Below, piece by piece: positions 41,801 through 50,282 of a DNA stretch of 64,000 bases. Made by a program: the position numbers and the translations under genes. The notes below the pieces were generated by a model. The model saw only the letters and a program-made list of their open reading frames with translations. It had not been told where the DNA came from and ran no database searches. Where the stretch lies: NCBI RefSeq assembly GCF_954871325.1, contig NC_088776.1, forward strand, positions 55,384,569 through 55,448,568, given 5' to 3'. The stretch is from Gordionus sp. m RMFG-2023 (Eukaryota > Nematomorpha > Gordioida > Chordodea > Parachordodidae). Position 1 is the stretch's first letter; each line of letters begins with the position of its first letter.

Positions 41801-44800
41801 CATGGCTAAATTTAATATTTTTAAAAAATTATATTTGATATATTATATTATTTAGTAATTTTATGAATCTATTAATATTAATTATAATATATTTCACTTT
41901 TGTACTTATCTTTGGCTTATATTTCTTTCTCGAAATGGTTTCACTTTTTTATATATAAATGCTTTTTGCCAGATAAGTGTGAATTATAATCAATAGTTTA
42001 GTTTAAAAAAATATTAGTTTTTTACATTCTTTCTTTCAAATTATTGTTTAAGATGTGTGCTTACCTTTTTGGGGGACAAGGAGTGGAGGGAGGACTAAGT
42101 AGGATATTTTTTATTAGCTTAAAATGATATTCACAAAATGTGATAAATTTTTGAAGGGGGGGGGGGGAATTTCTCTTATTCTCACCCCCCCCCTCCTGCT
42201 ATGCCTATGTATATATTTAAATTAAATATAATGTTATACTCGGTTTTCAACTTTATTTGATAATTGATAATAGCCTATTTATTTAGGTCAAATATGCTTT
42301 ATTTAAGGTGACAATATATGAATAAATGCACATATTTTTTTAATTTTTACTTGTATTTGTTCTGCTTATGTCATACTTCAGTGGGTTGGAACTCGGACTT
42401 TAAAGTTTTTAAATTCGACTGAGTTCGAGTTCGGGCCACGAAAATATTACTTTACATGTTTTTTCAACTCAATTTAACTCACAAACAAAGGTTGATCCGC
42501 AACTTCAAACAATATAATATTTTATTGAATATATTTTTTTTACCTAAATAGAACTACACCATCTTTATTCTAAGGTTCCTTTCCAAGGAACCAAAATAAC
42601 TTTTTTGAATGCTTTTTTTAAAAAAATATAATTGTTTATTTTTTTCCAATATTTTTATTTCTACTGTATATTATTGTTCTATATTTTAAAAAAAAATTTT
42701 TTTTATGTATATAAATATAATTTATACTAATTATTGTTAGTTGATACCAAAGACAGTGAATCAATAGATATTTTATTCACATTTCAAATTTGATCGTCCT
42801 CAGAAAATCTATTTTTTCATCTCACTATTCATTTTTTCTCCTTAAAAGTTTCCTATATATACCCAAAATATTGCATGCTTTTCGTTTTGCTCCTCTATTC
42901 GAATTCCCAATTGGAACTCAAAGTTAATATATATATTATATATTAACCTTTAATGCAATTATAATATATAATTATTATATTTGTTTAAATTTGTTAACAA
43001 TGATCCAAGAATCCGATTTTGTAGAGCCGAAACGTCCAGTTTTTAATGAATTAACGTATAATTACCTACTATATCATCTCAAATTAGTGATCCAATAATT
43101 ATTAGAATTATTCCCCTTATTTGAAAAATTCTCATTAATTTTATAGTTCGTTATCTTTCCATTGCTCATTTCAGCTTCTATTCGGTCGTAATGGCCATAT
43201 AAAGAATATAATCGAATAATAAAAGCCAGCCGATCTCATCGAGACCTGCTCGACATTGTAGTATAAATATTTATAAACACCTTTTTTTATTTTGATAATT
43301 GACAGCCCCTCCAGGTTTCTACCCAGTCAATAATATCGAGATTTTTAGACCAGAAAAGGTTAAAAATATATCCCTCAATTCTCGGTTTATTAGTTATATT
43401 TTTCTTAATCTAAACCTAGTTGCTGCATTTCAAAATATCTTGTAAACAGATTTTTCTTATCATTGTTGGAATTAAAAATAAATGTGGCCAGAATTTATAA
43501 TCAATCTATCAGTAGCATTAATTTAAGTTTATTGTTTTTATTTACTTAAGGTGATCGATAAATATAGTAATGGTAATTATACATTAATTCTTTAAACTTT
43601 TTTGTTGAAATAAACCAGAGGGTAAAATAATATAATAATAATAATATTAATCTTTTAAATTGATATATACATCTTTGAATTTATTTTGGAAAATCAAAAC
43701 GATAAAGGATCCTTATAGTTTAACATTATTAAAATATTAGATTTCAAATTTATAAAAATTATCTTAAGATAAAAGATCATGATACTTTTTATCCCAACGT
43801 TATTTATTATAATGTCAATCTTTGAGAAAAAGATATAAAAGGGGGGAGAAAAATAGATTAGACATTAATTTTTTTCGTTTAGTAACATTTTTGGAATGTA
43901 TTGTAAATATAATTCTCTATGATGAATGATATGTATATATATATATATATCAAAAAATCAAAAATAAATAAAAATTTTTTATAAAAATCCGGGCCGGTTT
44001 CTAAAATTTGAAAAAAAATCTAGGGCAGGCTGAAAAATTTTATAAAAAAAATCCGAGGCGGGCCAGGTATGGTGCCTCTGCAGGTCTCTGAAAAATATTT
44101 TTAATATTTTTTTTTGTCGCGTATATTTAAAAATTATTATATTTGTGATAAAAATAAAAATATTTATTTTAGTAAAATATTGATTGAAAGTCAAGGAAAG
44201 GGTTGCATAATATTCCTTTTGATAATTAAATTAAATTTCGGTGATTTTTATTGTGTGAATTTCTTTACACTAATAATGGGAAAAATATTTTTGATTATTT
44301 AGATAAAAATTATGTCAATGGTGCATAACTAGATTAAGGAAGGGACAATCCTCAGATCCAGACACGTCATATTGAGCCTAGATTTCCACTTAAAACTAAT
44401 TCAAACATGAATCAGAGTACTCTTTCTGATGAAAAACATACTATACATTATGAAGGATGGAGAGGGAAGAGTCATTTTTCCAATCTTTTTTGGTAATAAA
44501 CACTTATCAATTTGGTATTGATTAAGAAAATGTAATTCGGTGGATTCCGAATAAACAAGACTAGAAAGATGGCCCAATATAAGAGCACAACACAAACCTT
44601 ACCTAAGTTCATTGCCTGATTTTGTAAGAGCTCTTGCTTTTATATTCAATTCAAACCTATTTAATTATTAATTATAAAAAATTGTATATAATCATCTTAT
44701 TAAAAGATTTAGTCAATTTTAGTTCCATTTAATACCATAATTGTAGATGAATCTTGTATTTTTAACCTATTAAATTTAAAAGTTAGAAAATAACCTTAAA

Positions 44801-46002
44801 ATAAAATATTTTTAAGTAAAAACAATTTTGCAATTTTCCGAGGGTGGGGTGGGGGTCAATTAGTTAATGAAGTATACATTTTTTTTATCTTTAATATGCA
44901 TAAATATTTAAAGCATATTTATTATATACTATTTATATATCAATTTCATAATATCTTAAAATTTGTTTATAGGGACGTAATCAAAATAATATCACCTATA
45001 TTTTTATATATTTGTATTTACCATTTATGTCCCTAAAATGTAATCGATTATGGTTTTAGAGGGTTAAAATAATTTCAATTAGACATGACGGATTACCTTA
45101 TTCTTTTATTTATTAAATTAGATACAATAAATTTCAATAATATCGAGAATTATAAATAGATCATATTTTGAAAATCTGTAAGTAGTTTAATCAAAGGAGA
45201 ACCCATTTGATTAAGGAATTAAATTTAAAATTAGATATTTTGTTACCCTTTTAATGCAGGCAGGAAAGCAATGAACTTTTAAAAATATTATTTTATTTTA
45301 ATGAAAGGCAAGGAATTTACTCTTTTACGATAAATATTATTTTATTTCTTCAGAACCTAGTTATTTTGTCATGTGATACATGAAATGTATAGTGACTCGA
45401 TGATGCGCTATTTTTAGGATTTTTATAAAGTGATCCTGAAATCGTAGCGTTTTTTACCTATCACTAAACCCAACCACTCTCTTCCCTTTATTTGTAAAAT
45501 TAACCAAAGGTAACAAGCACAAAAGGACATATATTAACAAAATTTTTGTCTATCTATTTGAAAAAAAAGGTTATCGGCGCTTTTTTTCTCAACTCAATTT
45601 ACTCTTCATTGTCTAATCTCCCCTATTATATAGATATTCAAAACAGATTATGGTGAATTAAATAAGAGCATAATATTTAAATAAAATTTTAACACATCCT
45701 TGTTCTTTAAAAATCAACAAATTATTTAGCTATATGTTGTTAATTTATAAAGTAAAATCTATAGTGGATAATATCGAAGTAATGTTTCGATTATGAATTA
45801 TAAAATAATTATTTCTATTACTAGTTTAGCAAAAACATAATTTAAGGCATAGGATACATGAAATTATGAATCGAAACAAAAATATTTAGACATCATTACT
45901 TATTGATTCTGTGTTAAAGAACAAATCAGTGTAAGGGAATATTGATTTAACAAAATATACCAATCCAATAACGCACCTAAGCTGGATAATATAATAATTC
46001 AT
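11611..46002 (-). CDS. EB-module transmembrane receptor with ITAM-like tail (copy 2)
   Basis: Unrecognised single-pass receptor gene spanning 34 kb, with eighteen exons found: start 45952-46002, A 39809-39975, B 38899-39086, C 38721-38842, D 38526-38654, E 32616-32732, F 31242-31382, G 30993-31109, H 28571-28687, I 25038-25172, J 21860-21976, K 20664-20795, L 19498-19591, M 18902-18940, N 16007-16182, O 14805-14921, P 14314-14445, Q 11611-11825. Splice phases agree at every join from A to Q, giving about 770 residues. Layout: signal peptide, unknown N-terminal region, eight six-cysteine modules, membrane-proximal region, one transmembrane helix, and a tail of ~115 residues rich in tyrosine. 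Modular ectodomain and tail recall phagocytic receptors of the Draper/Nimrod kind, but that is analogy and the function is unknown. At least one exon between the start exon and A is missing from this model. Exons L and M are the least certain. The introns contain most of the transposons. Confidence 0.75.
13440..14060 (+). mobile_element. Decayed retroelement reverse-transcriptase remnant
   Basis: Plus-strand stretch in the P-Q intron with reverse-transcriptase hallmarks in order: DARLIALSKPDGG-like opening, a fingers/palm region around 13,560-13,830, and a WYLEDDG active-site-like motif near 13,895. It resembles non-LTR-type RTs but the family is not assigned. Broken, several breaks, old. The longest open part is 13,460-13,831. 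Confidence 0.55.
14314..14445 (-). CDS. Exon P (cytoplasmic tail, first part)
   Basis: AHREIQKYIPWKQYELRKAV, then GIPTDPIIILDILNDFDY and GNWI, phase 1-1 with a GTATAA donor. Tyrosines lie in YIPW and YELR contexts and acidic residues follow. No enzyme domain. Confidence 0.65.
14805..14921 (-). CDS. Exon O (transmembrane segment)
   Basis: Acceptor TTCCAG, donor GTACGT, phase 1-1. Encodes TCKHVSGFKKKD, then about 21 hydrophobic residues starting FYIFLIIITIF, then a basic stop-transfer VKRYL. This fits a single-pass type I topology with the EB modules outside. Confidence 0.7.
16007..16182 (-). CDS. Exon N (membrane-proximal region)
   Basis: Opens after a polypyrimidine tract and ACTAG with DSESLNQISTHFMIYINGTT, continues with a helix-like stretch (LYLKKLIAESLRITTEVKEF) and ends ALE in phase 1. 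It joins the transmembrane exon as ...ALE-GTCKH. NGTT is a possible glycosylation site. Confidence 0.6.
18902..18940 (-). CDS. Exon M (39-nt microexon, tentative)
   Basis: Between TTTTTACAG and a consensus GTAAGT donor it encodes IYTYVIQKFKHS. Thirty-nine bases, phase 2-2, it joins L and N without stops. The strong splice signals are the main support. Confidence 0.38.
19498..19591 (-). CDS. Exon L (membrane-proximal region, tentative)
   Basis: After a CTCTAG acceptor it reads IGGRLANCLYDAKINIRGLK and then SLTYTLSRRQ. Only phase-1 entry is open. A GTTAAA donor gives the phase-2 exit that exon M needs. No homology to support it. Confidence 0.42.
20664..20795 (-). CDS. Exon K (EB-like module 8)
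   Basis: GEVCMDGDKCRALTKHSHC, WKCKC and RYCIP; six cysteines; phase 1-1; donor GTAATT. Last cysteine module before the membrane-proximal region. Confidence 0.7.
21860..21976 (-). CDS. Exon J (EB-like module 7)
   Basis: LNETCDDDIKCADKFC, NLCGC and GSCLP; six cysteines; phase 1-1; acceptor TTTTTAG, donor GTAATT. Confidence 0.72.
22580..25013. mobile_element. Foldback-like element with subrepeat arms
   Basis: The left arm (22,580-~23,110) is a degenerate array of a ~20-bp purine-rich unit like GATCAAAAAAGGAAAAGGTC. The right arm (~24,780-25,013) is the same array inverted (TGATCCTTTTCCTTATTTT). The outer ends also pair: ATATACAGGGTTCCCC on the left against ATATATAAGGTTTCC read inward from the right. 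The ~1.7 kb centre has no recognisable gene. The structure recalls foldback elements, whose long inverted ends are made of subrepeats. It sits between receptor exons J and I. Confidence 0.5.
25038..25172 (-). CDS. Exon I (EB-like module 6)
   Basis: LDCSTDAKCQKSLNNTIC, SKCEC and KDCVK; six cysteines; phase 1-1 with a GTAAAT donor. The foldback-like element ends about 24 bases past the donor. Confidence 0.7.
26071..27430 (+). pseudogene. Degenerate coding remnant of unknown family
   Basis: Scattered plus-strand stretches look protein-coding: 26,071-26,256 (VYNSHNVELEVLNQLKDER), about 26,640-26,760 (LSFKQIKTALENGITKSIF) and about 27,180-27,430 (EFHVNPAVQKNFHCVL and KGVFRKQYGSLWNHNLYLLN). Order and strand suggest one decayed gene or element. 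I do not recognise it. It lies in the receptor I-H intron on the opposite strand, so it is not part of that gene. Confidence 0.35.
27847..27941 (+). repeat. 24-bp minisatellite, four copies
   Basis: GTGTTTCCTAAATTTTTTTA followed by AAAC, repeated four times with near identity; the last unit is one T shorter. Intronic. Confidence 0.9.
28571..28687 (-). CDS. Exon H (EB-like module 5)
   Basis: EACYASNECMSNKCTQ, LICDC and GVCIL; six cysteines; phase 1-1; 117 nt like exons E, G and J. Confidence 0.72.
28722..30990. other. Receptor intron H-G, nothing recognised
   Basis: About 2.3 kb between modules 5 and 4. A slightly GC-richer patch at about 29,000-29,850 interrupts the AT-rich background, but no open frame, terminal repeat or known motif was found in it. 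Confidence 0.35.
30993..31109 (-). CDS. Exon G (EB-like module 4)
   Basis: LAGGNCTGNYTCISGYC, then AICDC and LCIK; six cysteines; phase 1-1 with a GTGATA donor. NCT and NYT are possible glycosylation sites. Confidence 0.7.
31242..31382 (-). CDS. Exon F (EB-like module 3)
   Basis: AGACVKNIEC, NAEC, SKCYC and VIC-TL; six cysteines; phase 1-1. Of three possible donors, the GTAATC at the low end is chosen because it preserves the rule Cys + two residues + one base seen in every other module and joins exon G without a stop. Confidence 0.65.
31705..32594. mobile_element. hAT-type non-autonomous element (890 bp)
   Basis: Inverted ends GGTTACTCACTGAATCACGG (left) and, read inward from the right, GGTAACTCGCTGAATCACGG; the pairing extends to about 45 bp. 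An exact 8-bp duplication CAATATTT flanks it (31697-31704 and 32595-32602), the hAT signature. The interior is two diverged direct copies of a ~270-bp unit (about 31,922-32,190 and 32,195-32,445, sharing GAATGACCCATAAAATTAAA). No coding capacity. It lies in the receptor E-F intron. Confidence 0.8.
32616..32732 (-). CDS. Exon E (EB-like module 2)
   Basis: DPCQINVECKSSNC, then FICMC and a closing REC; six cysteines; phase 1-1; donor GTTAAA. A hAT element ends 13-21 bases past this donor. Confidence 0.7.
33000..35496. other. Receptor intron D-E, upstream half, nothing recognised
   Basis: AT-rich intronic DNA. A block near 34,320-34,580 is less AT-rich and may be an old transposon piece. The string GAGCACCCTGTACGA near 35,140 looks like a mariner-type terminus, but no partner end was found. 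Confidence 0.3.
35505..35904. mobile_element. hAT MITE (400 bp)
   Basis: The inverted ends begin CAGTGGCGTTGCTA on the left and CAGTGGCGTAGCTA read from the right. The 8-bp target duplication AGGGTTAT is exact (35497-35504, 35905-35912). GC-rich subterminal palindromes GGGGCTTCGCCCC and CCGGCCTTCGGCCGG stand out. Non-coding. Confidence 0.88.
36240..37795 (-). mobile_element. hAT element with GATACA subterminal repeats
   Basis: The ends are CAGAGTTGTTAAA (left) and its inverse at 37,795, with an exact 8-bp duplication CTACAAAC (36232-36239, 37796-37803). Both ends carry arrays of AGATACAGATAC and TATCTAGATAC. A minus-strand transposase remnant lies at 36,554-36,688. Internal coding is otherwise eroded, so the copy is non-functional. 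It sits in the receptor D-E intron. Confidence 0.9.
36554..36688 (-). pseudogene. hAT transposase C-terminal dimerisation fragment
   Basis: Reads IPSSAPVERLFSVAKNVFTD, then KRGCLNDQNFENILLLKS, the conserved hAT C-terminal motif (SAPVERLFS...FENILLLK). Only this part of the transposase is readable, inside the element at 36,240-37,795. Confidence 0.8.
38526..38654 (-). CDS. Copy 2 exon D (EB-like module 1)
   Basis: Phase 1-1 exon, 129 nt, six cysteines: LLGEDCTLSNEC, GMC, NKCVC, TLCSP. It closely matches exon D of copy 1, including length. Confidence 0.75.
38721..38842 (-). CDS. Copy 2 exon C (N-terminal domain)
   Basis: Contains FILLNSRKKLFTSDDTSSPN and IFCMQNVCG; phase 2 in, phase 1 out; 122 nt as in copy 1. 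It joins in frame to EB module 1. Confidence 0.7.
38899..39086 (-). CDS. Copy 2 exon B (N-terminal domain)
   Basis: Begins EEILTNISELVFTGI after a TATTTAG acceptor, continues GLGFYNLLGNKLIDC and ends after DWEV in phase 2 at GTAATT. It is nine residues longer than copy 1 in its second half. Confidence 0.65.
39809..39975 (-). CDS. Copy 2 exon A (N-terminal domain)
   Basis: Reads DSCVTSCKEPFVYHPIS, VQCWVIFNKTG and HCSTYNSTP, ending phase 0 at GTAATT. Same length and motifs as copy 1. An internal CAG-GTAAAT looks like a donor, but the reading frame stays conserved past it in both paralogues, so the longer exon is preferred. Confidence 0.65.
40420..42209. mobile_element. hAT-type element (1,790 bp)
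   Basis: Inverted ends CATAGGCGTAGCCAG and, read from the right, CATAGGCATAGCAGG, with an exact 8-bp duplication TATATATT (40412-40419, 42210-42217). The left subterminal region GGCCTTCGGCCGG resembles the MITE at 35,505. A run of 12 G (42156-42167) faces 9 C (42185-42193) near the right end. No readable transposase. It lies in the 5' intron region of receptor copy 2. Confidence 0.85.
42210..45951. other. 5' intron region of receptor copy 2
   Basis: The corresponding stretch in copy 1 is only 1.4 kb. One or more exons linking the start exon to exon A must lie in 39,976-45,951, but none could be placed. Apart from the hAT end fragment at 43,974-44,091 I recognise nothing here. Confidence 0.35.
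43974..44091. mobile_element. Solo end fragment of a hAT family
   Basis: Matches the element at 48,126-48,470: CCGGGCCGG, CCGAGGCGGGCC and the terminus GCCTCTGCAGGTCTCTG. The other end is missing, truncated in an AT repeat. Confidence 0.6.
45952..46002 (-). CDS. Copy 2 start exon, signal-peptide-like
   Basis: Encodes MNYYIIQLRCVIGLVYF, then a weak GTTAAA donor in phase 0. It aligns with the copy 1 start exon, sharing LRCVIG, and the homology continues about 100 bp upstream, suggesting a conserved 5' UTR or promoter. Confidence 0.6.
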
Positions 46003-48125
46003 AAGAATATTATTATTAGATATATTTTAGCGTAAAAAGTTTAAAAAAACGAACATAAAATTCGAAATATCAATTAATAATTATATTTTTAAAAATTAAT
46101 AGCGTGCCACAATAGTGTAAATAAATTTCTACGAATAAATGTTATGCTAATATATTTTGTATATCCTTTTTGGAACATGAAAAAATCTAGCCAGATACAT
46201 TGGCCTTTACGGCTTTTGTATCTGGATGCTTTAATAAATCAAAAAAATAGGGGTACAAGAATCACGAAGATGATATATATAAAAAATAGTAAGCGAAAAG
46301 TATAAAAATTTACAGAAAGAAAAGCAACAATAATTATGAGTACATTGGATGGGGATAATTCATTCTTAATTATGATGCTGTAATTTTTCGTTTTAGAAGC
46401 TCAAATCACGGGAGTGGATTGATAGTTGTTCGAGGTTATAAGTTTTGGTAGATGGCCCTGATAACCAGGATATTAACGAGGGTTTACGATCTAAAGAGAG
46501 AGGCGTTGGCTACGGCACGGTTGATAGTGTCGTCGATCGCAGCTCATCTAAATCAAGTCTATTGAACAAATTCAGTTGGGAACAATCTCTGATTCAGCGC
46601 TTTGATAATTCATAAGCTGTATTATCTTGGTGGGGACCCATTGAATATTTTATAATATGGCCGTGAAGTTGGGTAACCACAATGGGTTGGTAGAGTGAAA
46701 CCTTAGCTTCGGGTGTTCAAGGGCATCGATGATTACTTTTGTATTCATGAAGGCTAGGTACGTGTCTACGATAGGCGTCAAATACCTGTGATAGTGTAGG
46801 CAAAGTAATTGACGACCCTTAGCACCCGGACTGCAAGCAAGCTGCCTAAGCCCAGGTGCTGATATGAGTGTTTTCGAAAGATTTCAAGGCATCTGGACAC
46901 CTGTCACTTATTATTATTGTTGGCGGACAGGTTTTAGATCCTAGGTCGATAGGAACCCGCAGGTAAGTGATGCGCAAAAGTGGGGTGGAAGACTGATTTG
47001 TTTAACAAGATAGACCATATCTTTCTAAAGAGCATTTAAGAGACGTGGTCGAACAACGTCGAACTCGTTATCCCGTAGATCAAGATGTTGTCGAGGTACA
47101 CGTTGTAAGAGGCCTTCCTGATAGACTTTGAAGGCAGTATGGACTAAAGGAGGAGCCCATCGACGATACTTTGTATCGGTATTTAAAGCTCTGGGAGCGT
47201 AAACCAAAAAAGCGTGTGGAGAGCTAGCGGAAGAGGCACAAGAATTTGGCTTTCTCTTTAGTTGACATGAGCGAGATCGATATCAGCTTAAACCGAAGTA
47301 TCTAATCACTCTAGACGTATCTTCGGATTTGGGGATCACTTACATAGGGGAATCCAGCTGCCAAGAGTTGCTGGATAATCGGCAGGCAACTTACGTCCGG
47401 TTAGCGGGCAAAGCCATAGCGGAGATATATTCCCTCATTGTTGGCAATGCGTAGTTGGTCCAGTTTGGGTTTGAATCTCCTTCTGGCTACGACTTTGGTA
47501 ACCTTTACATTTGGCTCCTTCAGATTGGATGTGAGTCCTTTCCACAAATGCATCAGTTTTCCTACCTTCTACTCCTGAGTCAGATTAGTTTTGGAGACAG
47601 GCGAGATGGGGGTTCTGATTCTAGACGTTGTGCTTCTGCGTTCTTCCTCATTTTCTCTCGAGGGGGATACTTCGGCTTCAATCATGGTGGATCTTGCCAG
47701 AGATGCCTTTCTGGAAGCGTGCAATCTGGTGTGAACAAGATAGTGTTCTCATTTCATTAGTCAATGTTGCGATAACATTTGCTATGAGGTCAAGGGTGCT
47801 TGGGGTCGTAAACGTACTTAGCTGATTCGGTGCGCTAATGGTGACAAGGGGAAGGCCCTGAGAAGCGAATCCTGTTCAAGAGTCATTAGGTGTGAGCATG
47901 ACTAGTGTTGTTAATTTGCTTGGTCGTAAAATATACGACCCAAATTTGTGCTAATACTTGCTATGAGCACGAACCCCGATCACAGACCCGAGGATTTTTT
48001 AATTATTATATAGTCCTGCTCCTGCAAAAGCTAGTTAGCTTCGGGATAAAAAAATTTATCTCGGGTCGTTTAATTATAATTCCATATATTTTATAATTCC
48101 CCATTATTGGTCTTAATAAATTAGT

Positions 48126-48470
48126 CAGAGACCTGCTGGTCCGGCTCAGCCCGACCTGAGTACACTGGCCCCTATTTTAATTTTTTTAAATTAACCCAGG
48201 CCGGGCCTGAAAATTTATTTTAAAAATAATCCGAGGCGGACCGTATATTTTAAAACCAAATATTTTAAATCGCCATTATTAGCTATATAAATCTAATATA
48301 AGTATAATATTTTTAAAAAAATCTGGGCCTGGTCTGAAAATATATTTTTTAAAATAGAGTCAGGGCTGAAAATTTATTTTAAAAAGCTGAGACGGGACGG
48401 GCCTTTTCGAAAAAAAATTTGAGAAAAAATCCAGGCCGGGCCGTGCAAATGGCACCTCTGCAGGTCTATG
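48126..48470. mobile_element. Nested hAT MITE (345 bp)
   Basis: Ends CAGAGACCTGC and, inverted, CATAGACCTGC, flanked by an exact 8-bp duplication AAATTAGT (48118-48125, 48471-48478). GC-rich GGCCGGGCC blocks repeat inside. It lies within the hAT at 47,903-50,154; a related end occurs at 44,091. Confidence 0.82.
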
Positions 48471-48993
48471 AAATTAGTGCCGGAAGTTTTTAAAAAGTAA
48501 TGTTTCTGGCCAGCGGCCCAGAGGGCCTAATATCATATTATCTAGCTGTCATAAGTTTTTAAAACGTTTTTAATAAGCTTTGGCTTACAATTATTAAATT
48601 TAGAATATTTAAAACAAAAAAATATTGCCTTTTTTCCTAATAATAAATTTCAGTATTGTAAACAAAACGATTGCCTAAATATATTTAAATATTGTTTATT
48701 TTAATTAAATAAAATCGCAAAAAAAAAATTTTTTGTTTATTTATTTTAAAAAAATATGGGAAAAAATTTTTTGATAAAGTAAAAAATAAAATGAAGGATA
48801 AATAAAAAATTTAAAGAATAAAAATTTTTGCTAAGTATTATTTTAAATTTTCCAACTTTCCTCCCCCCACCCCACCCTAATTTCTCTTGTTTTCTTGTTC
48901 TTTGATATTATTATTTTTTTAAATTTACCAACCCCCCTAATTTCGATTGTTCATAATTATACTTCTCTTTTTTTTTAAATTTTGAACTTTTTT

Positions 48994-49081
48994 CCCCCCC
49001 CCCCCCCCCCCATTTTTCTTGTTATAATTTTATCTAACTTTTTATGAGCCATATTAAGCTAAAATAATGGGGGGGGGGGGG
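48994..49081. repeat. C18 / G13 inverted homopolymer pair
   Basis: A run of 18 C (48994-49011) is followed 57 bases later by 13 G (49069-49081), able to form a C:G hairpin. Inside the hAT element. Confidence 0.9.
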
Positions 49082-49667
49082 AGAAATTTTTTTATAAAAG
49101 AAAATATTTCTTTACATAATTACTAAAAATAAATACTTCCGATTTTTTATAAAATTATTATATGAATATTTCTAAATATAATATTTATGTAATGTGTTAT
49201 TTGAATAAATATAAATATAATTATTTAAATGAAATTCGTTAAATCGATCACGATTTGGCCAACCCCTTTTCAACAGGGTTTCGAACCATTAAGTATAGAG
49301 GTTCGGTTCGTTACGGTTTTTAGTTTAAAATTTTATAAAGGTTTTGTTCCATTTCGGTTTTTTTTTGAAAAAATTTAAATCGGTTCGGTTTATAATTTAT
49401 AACGGTTCTTTTCGGTTTGTTCCGGTTCTTATAAATTTGATTTAAAAAAAATTTAATAATAAACCATATATATTAATATTAGAGAAAAATCTTTTTATAA
49501 TTTCTTATTTAATTTAACCATGATAATCGAATAGATATTTTTATTAAACTTAGTAAATATAAATTAGACAAATCAATTTTTTTTATTTTATATATAAATA
49601 AGATAAACACAAACATGCGCAAATACAATGAGGAATAAAATAACACATAAATATAATGAAATTTATA

Positions 49668-49943
49668 TTATTTATTTTTAAAAAGAGAATTAGAACGGAT
49701 AACTAAAATATTTTCTAATATTTCAGGATTTAATTTAGTTCTCTGCGCAGAGAGTATAAACTTAAGGCTAGAAAATGCTCTTTCTACGGATACCTGCGTA
49801 GCTGGAACTGCTAGCACAGTTATAGCTAACTTATAAAGTTCTGGCATACTATTCTTTACATTTTCCCAATAATTCAAAAGATTTGTATCTTTTTCTAATC
49901 TCTCTATATTATCAAATGACCGAATTATATATTCTTTATACAT
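49668..49943 (-). pseudogene. hAT transposase C-terminal fragment
   Basis: LLNYWENVKNSMPELYKLAI, AVPATQVSVERAFSSLKFIL and EILENILVIRSN form the hAT dimerisation domain (Dimer_Tnp_hAT). The open frame begins shortly before this domain, so the catalytic part is not readable. Part of the element at 47,903-50,154. Confidence 0.85.
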
Positions 49944-50282
49944 TTATTATAATTTTCTATGCCCTGCTGAGAACCGAAGCTAACTAGCTTTTGTAGGAGC
50001 AGGACTATATAATAATTAAAAAATCCTCGGGTCTGAACCCCGAGCACAAACCCCGGGTCTGTGCTCGTGGTTCATGCTCAGAGCTGGTTTAGTCGATAAT
50101 TTAGACCCAAACCCCGGGTCTGAGCACTACACAACCAACCAATTAACAACACTAAGCATGACTTTCGAGAACGGGTCTTCTATTCCTGTTGATGGTTTTC
50201 ATGAAGCTGATCTCATTAAAATGTTGGGTTCAATAATCACGAAGATGATATATATAAAAAATGGTAAGGGAAAAGTATAAAC

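Larger units (their letters stand above)
47903..50154 (-). mobile_element. hAT element inserted in the Gypsy fossil (2,252 bp)
   Basis: Inverted ends TAGTGTTGTTAATTTGCTTGG-like (left) and TTAATTGGTTGG-like (right), with an exact 8-bp duplication AGCATGAC (47895-47902, 50155-50162). Subterminal AGTCCTGCTCCTGCAAAAGC occurs inverted at the other end. A minus-strand transposase fragment lies at 49,668-49,943, and a smaller hAT is nested at 48,126-48,470. Non-autonomous in its present state. Confidence 0.85.
46250..50282 (-). mobile_element. Ty3/Gypsy LTR-retrotransposon fossil
   Basis: GC-richer minus-strand block, with Gag-like sequence toward 47,400-50,230 and a Ty3/Gypsy-type reverse-transcriptase core at about 47,000-47,210. 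A direct repeat of roughly 50 bp lies near both ends (about 46,257-46,305 and 50,231-50,281), possibly LTR remnants. A hAT element (47,903-50,154) is inserted in it. Broken, many breaks, old relative to the hAT inside it. Confidence 0.6.

Noticed and set aside
44401-44595. Minus-strand 64-codon frame resembling a secreted peptide start
   Set aside because: No ATG in that frame and no counterpart in receptor copy 1. The overlapping ATG frame is only 46 codons and low-complexity.
47455-47825. Plus-strand open frames of 101 and 65 codons
   Set aside because: They lie antisense to the Gypsy fossil. The longer frames reflect its higher GC content, not a host gene.
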